Below, piece by piece: positions 44,801 through 53,800 of a stretch of 55,618 bases of DNA. Both the position numbers and the translations under genes were made by a program. The first letter of the stretch is position 1. Each line of letters starts with the position of its first letter. Under the pieces are notes generated by a model, which did not search any database, was not told the DNA's origin, and worked only from the letters and a program-made list of their open reading frames with translations. This DNA comes from CAYZMH01 sp964479445 (GTDB lineage: Bacteria > Bacteroidota > Bacteroidia > Bacteroidales > GCA-2748055), in NCBI GenBank assembly GCA_964479445.1, contig CAYZMH010000007.1:1-55618 (forward strand). Reading direction: 5' to 3'.

Positions 44801-47800
44801 TACAGGATCCCCCCGTTAACGGGAGCGTGGGCAGTCCGGATACCTACACGCTCACCATAGACGACAATGATGCCGGTATGGGCTTTACCGGTCCGGGTGG
44901 TGTGGGTGACAGTCTTATCAATAAACTATGGCTTGCCGCTGATCATATTACCGGGTTAAGCGACGGATCTGACCTGTCGGTGGCCTGGCCTGATACAAGC
45001 GGGAACGAATTTGATGCATCACAGTCGAATGCTGCGAACCGTCCTTCCTATTATGAGTCGGTTATTAACGGAATGCCGGTGGTACGGTTTGACGGATCGG
45101 CCGAGGATGATTACCTGGATGATCCCCATGGGTATAATGCACGGACGGTGCTGGCAGTTTACCGGGTGGATGCCTCATTGCAGGACGGCGGGGAGCTGGG
45201 ACAGCTATGGGGGAATTATGATGAAGGGGTGCATGTGGCTCTTGATCCGCGGAGCGGGACTGATGAGCAGGGATGGAGTTTTGATGGGGATGGTGATGAA
45301 AACACCCAAGGCAGGTATGCGCTTTTTGGTGACACCTATGGTTCCTATGTGGAAGATGATAATACGAGTCAGTGGAGTTATGACGATTTTCAGCTGGTGA
45401 CTGTCGAGTTCGAAACGACCCGGGAAATTACCCGGCAGGTAATCGGATCGCTGGTTCCGGCATTCAGCCTGGGAGAACATCACTTTGGCGGGGACCTGGC
45501 CGAGCTTATCGTTTACAATACAACGCTTAATAGCACACAGCGCATCCTGGTTGAAAACTACCTGGCGGCCAAATACGACCTTGCGCTGGCAGGGGGAGTG
45601 GACCGGTACGATTTTGAAGGGGGAAACCATCATGATGTGGCGGGGATTGGCAGGGTAAGTGCTGATGACTATCACCTCGCTGCACAATCATCTCGAATTC
45701 TGAAAGTGAGCGATGCCGCATCGCTCTCAGATGGAGATTTTGTTCTCTTTGGCCATGATAGCGGATTGGTTGACAACTGGACCGATGCAGAGTTGCCTTC
45801 GGATACCCTGAAGCGACTGGAGCGGGAATGGGTTTTTGATGAAACGGGGGAGACCGGTGACGTACTGGTCAGTATTGATACAAGCCGCCTGGGAGTGATT
45901 CCCGACGGGCACCAGGGGTACTGGTTGATCCTGGATGATGACGGTGATTTCACAGCAGGTGCCACCCTTGTACCACTCACGCTTGCGGATGATTCCTATG
46001 AAGCAAGGGTGGATGTTTCGGAGGGGACTTATCTTACACTCGGGATCAGGGCCCCGTTTATATCATTTGAACGGGAGGTGTCAGCGGCTTCCGAAGCAGC
46101 GGGCACAGCCGAAATAATCGTTACCTTGTCGGAGGTGCTCCCGGTGGATATCACCGTGGATTTTGCCATTTCGGGGGGAACTGCCACGGAGGGTGCCGGA
46201 AATGATTTTACAGCGGCTTCTTCGCCCATAACCATTACAGCCGGTACAGGGCAGGACACCATCCTTCTCACGATTCATGACGATGGGGTAATGGAAACCG
46301 AGGAGACCGTGGTACTGGATATTACCGGGGTATCGGCAGAAGCTTCAACCGGTACTTCACTGCAACATATCTTTACGATCAGTGACAATGATAATGACGG
46401 CTTTACAGGTCCGGGCGGTGTGGGAGATTCCCTGATCAATTCCTTATGGCTCACTGGGGAAGCTATTTCAGCATCAGACGGGGATCCTGTTATTACATGG
46501 CCCGACACTTCAGGTAACAGTCATGATGCCATTAACCTTGCACCCGGACGGGAGCCTGATTATATCCAGGATGGGATCAACGGACTCCCGGTGGTTCAAT
46601 TTGATGATGTAAACCAGGAGTACCTTGGAAATAACCTTTCGCTGGACATTAACAGCTCCGACAATGCTACGGTCTTTATCGTGGCCAGGAATACCACCGG
46701 CTCTGATGAGGACAACACCGGCCTGTTTATCGGACAATCCCCCGGGACGGGTGGTTCTGTTCGTCATTATGGCCTTGAATATGAAGGAACGGTTCGTTTC
46801 AACAACGGAAACAGGATTTTTGCGGACGGGTTTACCCAGGGCGACTGGAAATTAGGAACATGGCGAAATACGGCAGGGGCCTCTTACGGAGAATATGAGT
46901 TTTTCGTGGACGGGGTCAGTCAGTCCCAGGTTTCAAGTAATAATTCAGGGGACATTCCGGGTACTTCCGATGATCTGTTCTTTATAGGAGCCGGACTGGG
47001 TACTGATTCAGACTTTCTGGAAGACCGGTTTTTTAACGGGGAGATGGCAGAGGTAATTGCTTATCACTATGAATTAAACGATGCGCAGCGGGTGATCGTT
47101 GAGAATTATCTTGCTTCCAAATTCCACCCTCTCTTTCCCATCGCAGCCGATCATTACCGTTTCGATGAAAATTTCGGACATGAGGTTGCCGGTATTGGCC
47201 GCCTGGACCTGGCCAATTTCCACACCACTGCCCAATCGGGGGGTGTGATACGGTTTAGCAATGCATCCGGACTGGATGATGATGAATTCCTGTTTTTTGG
47301 TCACGATGACGGCTCCATGTCAACCTGGAGCACTACCGGGGCACCTGACGATTCAGTAAAGGTATTGCCCAGGAGATGGCGCCTGGATGAGACCGGTGAT
47401 CCGGGCACCTGTATTGTGCAGCTGGATACTGCTCTTTTGCCGCCAAAGCCCGCTGGATATGTAGCATACTCACTCTGGCTGGACGATGACGGGGATTTTA
47501 CAAGCGGGGCAGTGCGGGTTCCCCTGGAACGGAACGGGGATGTTTATGAGGCTACCGGACTGGATCTTACCGACGGACAATACCTGGCTATTTCAGTCCG
47601 TAAACCGCTGATTGGATTTGCCATGGAATCCTCCCAGGGGGATGAATCCGAACTTTCTGTCTCCCTGGAAGTAAGGCTTAACTATCCCGTTTCGTTTGAT
47701 GCAGAGGTGGATTATTCTGTGCGTCTCAGCAGCACGGCTACAGGAGCAGGGGATGATTATACCCTGCCATCGGGAACTTTAACTATTCCTTCAGGGGATC

Positions 47801-50800
47801 TTGCATCGGCCATTGATCTGCAAATCACCGATGATATTGATCCGGAAACAGATGAGACCGTGGAGGTATTGCTTGAAAACCCGGGTAATGGTGTAACACT
47901 GGGCCCTGATTCGCTGCATGTTTACACCATCCAGGACAACGACAATGCGCGGGATATCGATTTTACGGCATCTGCATCTTCAGGTGCTGAAGGCAGCAGT
48001 CCGGTTTTCCTGACCGTTCGCGTAAGTTCAGTGGATCCGCTTAATCCCACCCGCGCAGATTACACGGTAACAGGTGGGTCGGCTGCCAGGGGGGTGGATT
48101 ATCAGCTTGCTGACGGTACGGTAACCATTCCGGCCAACCAGGCCTCTGCTACCATTCCGCTGGATATTTCAGATGATCTGGCCAATGAAAATGATGAGAG
48201 TGTTGAAATTACTCTTTCCAATCCGGTCAATGCTAACCTGGGCACTTACTCAATGCATACGTATACTATTGAAGACAACGACCCGCTGCCGGAGGTATCT
48301 TTCCGGATCGGTCGTGCCAATGCCTCGGAGGATGTGACCCCGGCCCTGGTCAGCGTCCTCCTCTCCAATTCTTCCGGTTTGCCTGTATCGGTGGACTACG
48401 CTGTGGCCGGCGGTTCGGCTGATGGGGGCGGAATTGATTATACGCTGCCAGCAGGAACCCTGGTATTTGATCCCGGCGATTCCCTGGCAGATATTTCAAT
48501 TAATGTAATTGATGATCCGATCGTTGAAACGGAAGAGACCATCGAGATTGCCCTGACGAACGTGAACTCCAATGCAATCCCGGGCAGTACAGATACGCTT
48601 GTTTTCACCATCAACAACAACGATTTCGCAGGATATACCGGTCCGGGCGGAGTCGGCAATTACCAGAATAACAGGCTATGGCTGCGCGCAGATTCCCTGG
48701 TTACCCTGAACGCATCCGATGTAATAACCTGGGGCGATTTTTCCGGAAACAGTCATGATGCCATTAACCTATCCTTCGGACAGGAACCCGAATGGGTGGA
48801 GGGAGTGTTGAATGATAAACCGGTTCTGCGATTTGATGACCATGGCGGCACCAACGGGGACTATCTCGGCGCAAACCTTTCGCTTGGCATCTCCGGGGCG
48901 GGTCCGGCCACCGTATTTATGGTAGCGAACAACAGCACCGCCACCGATGAGGATAACACAGGATTCTTCATCGGGGATATGGAGGCCGACGGGGGATATA
49001 TACGTCATTATGGCGTGGAATATGAAGCCACCGTCCGGTTTAACAACGGGAACCGGATCTTTGATGACGGATATGCTGTGGGCGACTGGAATATCGGGGT
49101 GATCCGAAACCAGTCCGGGGCTTCCTATGGTGAATACGAGGGGTTCCTGAATGGCACAGCCCTGGGGCAGAGCTCCAGCTCCAGTCCGGCTAATATTCCT
49201 TCCACCATTGACGATCTTTATTACGTTGGTGCAGGGAGGGTGAGTGCTGATTTCCGGGACAGTCGGTTCTATGAAGGGGACATGGCCGAGGTGATCGTTT
49301 TCAATACGACTGTGAATGAAGCCCAGCGTATTATTATTGAAAACTACCTCTCATCGAAATATGACCTTCCCGTTTCCGCTGATTATTATTCCTATGACCT
49401 GGATCATGGATACGGCGTGGCAGGGATTGGCATGGTGGATAGTGATCATTTCCACGTGGCGGCGCAGTCGGCTGACCTGCTGAGGATCTATAATGCAGAT
49501 GCATTGAGCGACGGGGACTTTGTACTGACAGGTCATGATGGCAGGGAAACCTCCCCATGGGTTGATACGGAGATCCCCGGTGAAGGAATGCGAAGGATTG
49601 AACGGGAATGGCGGGTGAATATTACCGGTGATCCCGGTACAATGAACGTGGCCGTGGATACCACCCTGTTGGATGATTTGCCTGCGGGCTATGAAGATTA
49701 TGTATTGCTCCTGGATAGCGACGGGGACTTTGAAACAGGAGCCCGGATTCTTCCCATGGAGCGTTCTGGCAGTGAGTACCTGGCAGAGAACGTTTCAATG
49801 AACAATGGAGATTACCTGACGTTCGGTATTATCCGGTCTGAAGTTTCCTTCACCACACCGGCTTCCAACCAATCAGAAGATCAAACCAATGTGAGCATAC
49901 CGGTTGCATTGAATTATATTTCCGGGGAGGATCTGTCGGTTGATTACACCATAACAGGAGGAACGGCAAGCAGTGGCGGGGTGGATTACACCCTGAATGA
50001 CGGCACACTGATTATTGAGGCAGGAGAGACCGAGGCGCAGATCGATTTCGAGATAACCGATGATTTTATCGTGGAGGCCGATGAGACCCTGGTACTGGCA
50101 CTATCCGATCCTTCATTCGGATACATTGGAAGTGATACGCTTCATACCTTTACTATCAATGACAATGACAATCCGCGTACTGCCAGTGTTGACCTTACCA
50201 GTGGCAGCGGGGATGAGGCAGCTACACCGGTTTCGATTGAAGTGGTCCTCAGCGATGCACATCCCTCCAAAGACCTTAAAGTTGCTTACAGGGTAACGGG
50301 AGGTACCGCTACAGGATCGGGCACTGATTATACCCTGGTTCCGGATACACTTACCTTCCCGGCTGGTACCACAAGCGGATTTATAAACCTGTCCATAAAT
50401 AATGATGCACTGGATGAGTTTGACGAAACGGTAGAGGTGGAACTGGTGGGTACGGGATCTCTGAACCTGAACCTGGGCTCGGATGTGATTCATACCTATA
50501 CGATTCTTGATAATGATGATCCGCCGGAGCTGCAATTTACAGAATCCGGATCAAGTGGTGCGGAGAGTTTCCAGACGGTCAATCTCGTTTTTGAGCTGTC
50601 TGCCGTTTCAGGTAAGAATATCACCGCTGATTATGCCGTTTCCGGGGGATCAGCCTCTGCCGGAGCCGATTATATTTTACCGCCGGGAACAATCACAATT
50701 CCTGCCGGTTCGTTAATCCGCACCGTGCAGTTCACGATAATAGACGACACCGATGAAGAGTCGGGAGAGAATATCGACATCTCCATTTCCGGTTTAACTG

Positions 50801-53800
50801 ATGCATTGCCGGGAGCCAACCAGCTGCATAGTTATACTATCCTGGATGATGACGGGCTGGGTTGGGAAGGACCCGGTGGGGTAGCCAATTCCACCCAGAA
50901 TAAAGTATGGTTAAACAGTACGCATGCACCCGGATTAACTGATGGAGATCCGGTGGAGCGCTGGGAAGATCTTTCCGGGAACGGAAATGACGGGAAGCAG
51001 ACCGGTACGGCACGTCCGGTTTTCCTGGATAATCCGGCAGATAACTGGAACGACAAGCCCGTGGTGCAGTTTGATAATGGATTCTCCCAATACCTGGGAA
51101 TAGACAATACGGATGATCTTAATACGGGCGGACCTTATGATAAGCGAACCATCCTGGTCGCATTCCGGACGGGAGTCGACATTACTTCACGGCAGGTTCT
51201 CTATGAGGAGGGAGGAACGGTACGCGGATTAAATATCTATATCGACAATGGGGAATTGTATGTATCCGGATGGAATGAAACCAATGACGACGGAGGGGCC
51301 ACCACCCCATGGTTTTTCACGGCTGTAACTACCCCGCTGGTGGCAAACACCCCCTATTTTGCAGCACTGCAATTTAATTTTACCGGTACGGATGGGGATG
51401 TGACCGGTTGGATCAACGGGGATAGCATTGATGTGCTTCCCGGTGCCGGCCGGCTGTTCAATCATGGTGGTCAGATTGGCCTGGGAGGCATGAACAATGG
51501 AAGTGTTTACCATGACGGACCGGATGGGGGATATGATCATTTTTACCGGGGGAATATTTCTGAATTTATAGTAAGCAATATTGTTTACAATACGGCCCAA
51601 ACCACGATTATCAATAATTACCTGGGGGCCAAATTCAATGTTCCCATTAGCAACGATTATTATGATCACGAAGTTGATTATAGCTGGGATATAATCGGTA
51701 TAGGCCGGGATGATCTGGATAATACCCATCCGATAGCCCGGGGTGCGGGGTTTGTCCGGATTGATAATCCGAGTAGCCTGGATGACGGGGATTACCTTCT
51801 GATAGGGCATGATAACGGGGATGCTGACAGCTGGACGGATGCGGAAGTTCCCGGCAGCGATCCCAATTTCAGGCGGATTTCCAGGGAGTGGCGGGCCGAT
51901 GACCGGAACAACGGAATCGGCAGCGTACGTGTAGGTGTTGATGCATCAGGGTTGCCGGCGACTCCATTTGGATTCAATACCTTCGTATTATTGGTTCACT
52001 CAACCAATGATTTTTCAGGGGAACCGGAGGAGGTCCTTGAACTATCCTGGAATGCTTCGCTGGGATTGTATACAGCCAATAACGTAGACCTTTCCAACGA
52101 CCGCTACTTTACAATAGGGGTGATCAGACCCTCGGTTGAATTTACAGAAATAAGTTCCGGTGGTTTCGAGAGCGAAAATGAAGCACGAATAGCCGTGGGA
52201 CTGAATTATCAGAACAGCTCTGATGTTTCGGTGGATTATATCACCACGGGAGGTACGGCAACAGCAGGAGATGACTATGCATATACTTCGGAAACCCTGG
52301 TCATTCCTGCAGGTCAGCGTATCGATACAATTGGTATTCCCATTATCAATGATACCGATGTAGAGAGTGATGAAACGGTTGTTGTTTCCTTGCAAAATCC
52401 TGAAAGTGGATATGAGATCGGGGAAGACAGTTTGCATACCTACACCATAAATGACGATGATGACTTACGCAAGGTGCAGTTCACCCGGCAAAGCGACTCC
52501 GGAGATGAGGCGGTCACTGCTGTACAGGTTGGGGTGCATCTTTCATCCAGGGATATAACCAATGACACGAGGGTAGCGTATGCAGTAGCAGGCGGATCGG
52601 CAACAGGTGCCGGTGATGACTACACCCTGGCGGATGATACCCTCACCATTGCTGCAGGAGACAGCCTGGGATATATTCCCCTTGCCATTACCGATGACGC
52701 ATTGGATGAGCCTGACGAATCGATCATTATCACCCTGTCGGGACCGGAAAATGCCAACCTGGGTGATACGGTACAGTACACTTACACGATACTCAATGAC
52801 GATACGGAACCAGTTGTGCAATTTGCAAAACAAAGTTCGGAGGGAGCCGAAAGCTTTTCACCGGTAAAACTTCATTTTGAATTAAGTGCTCCAAGCGGAC
52901 AGGATGTAACCGTGTTTTATTCTGCTACGGGAGGCAGTGCACAGAACGGGGGGATTGACTATACACTGGTGGCTCCCACAAGTTTTGTGTTGTCACCCGG
53001 GACCGATCTGGACAGTGCACTGTTCAGTGTTTTCAACGACATTATTGAAGAACCGGATGAGAGCATTGAGATCTCCCTGGATAGTGCGTGGAATGCGCAG
53101 CTGGGAGCTGATCTGAACCATACATACACCATTTATGATGATGATGGCGTCGGATGGCTGGGTCCTGGCGGAGTATCCGACGACGGTGGCTACCAGGTAT
53201 GGCTGAAGTCAGATGAGATTACCGGTGTTTCCGATGGGGATTTTATGGATACCTGGCAGGATGTAACAACCCATGGTAACGATGCCACAGCCGGAGGAGG
53301 ACTTCGTCCTGTCTATTATGACAATGCAGGGGAGAATATCAACGAACGCCCCGTGGTTAGTTATGCCACCGGCAATCAGTACCTGGAGATTGCCAACGAC
53401 GATGATTTTAATGAGGGCGGACCCTATACGCAGAAGACGCTTATTGTTGCATTTCAGACAGGGGCCGATGTCACATCACGCCAGGTGATCTATGAGCAGG
53501 GAGGAGGAACCAGGGGACTAAACGTCTATGTGGAAGCCGGATTGTTGCGTCTCGGAGCCTGGAATCTGGCTAATGATGACGGAGGAGCCTCCACTCCATG
53601 GGGGTATTACGAGATTACTACCCCTGTGGGTACCAACGAGACACATTATGCGATCCTGGAATTTCGCGCAGACAGCAGTTGGCTGAAGGGTTATGTTGAC
53701 GGCGTCCTGGAAGGCTCCATACCAGGACCGGGTAGCCTCTTTGACCATGGTGGTAATATCGGACTGGGGGGTATGAACAACGGGTCCTATTTCAATGATG

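Noticed and set aside
51229..51810. Long antisense open frames inside the adhesin gene (193 codons here; others at 45205-45687 and 50113-50535)
   Set aside because: They lie wholly opposite a well-supported gene and have odd composition (runs of Ile, no domain). They are expected by-products of the biased codons in the repeats.
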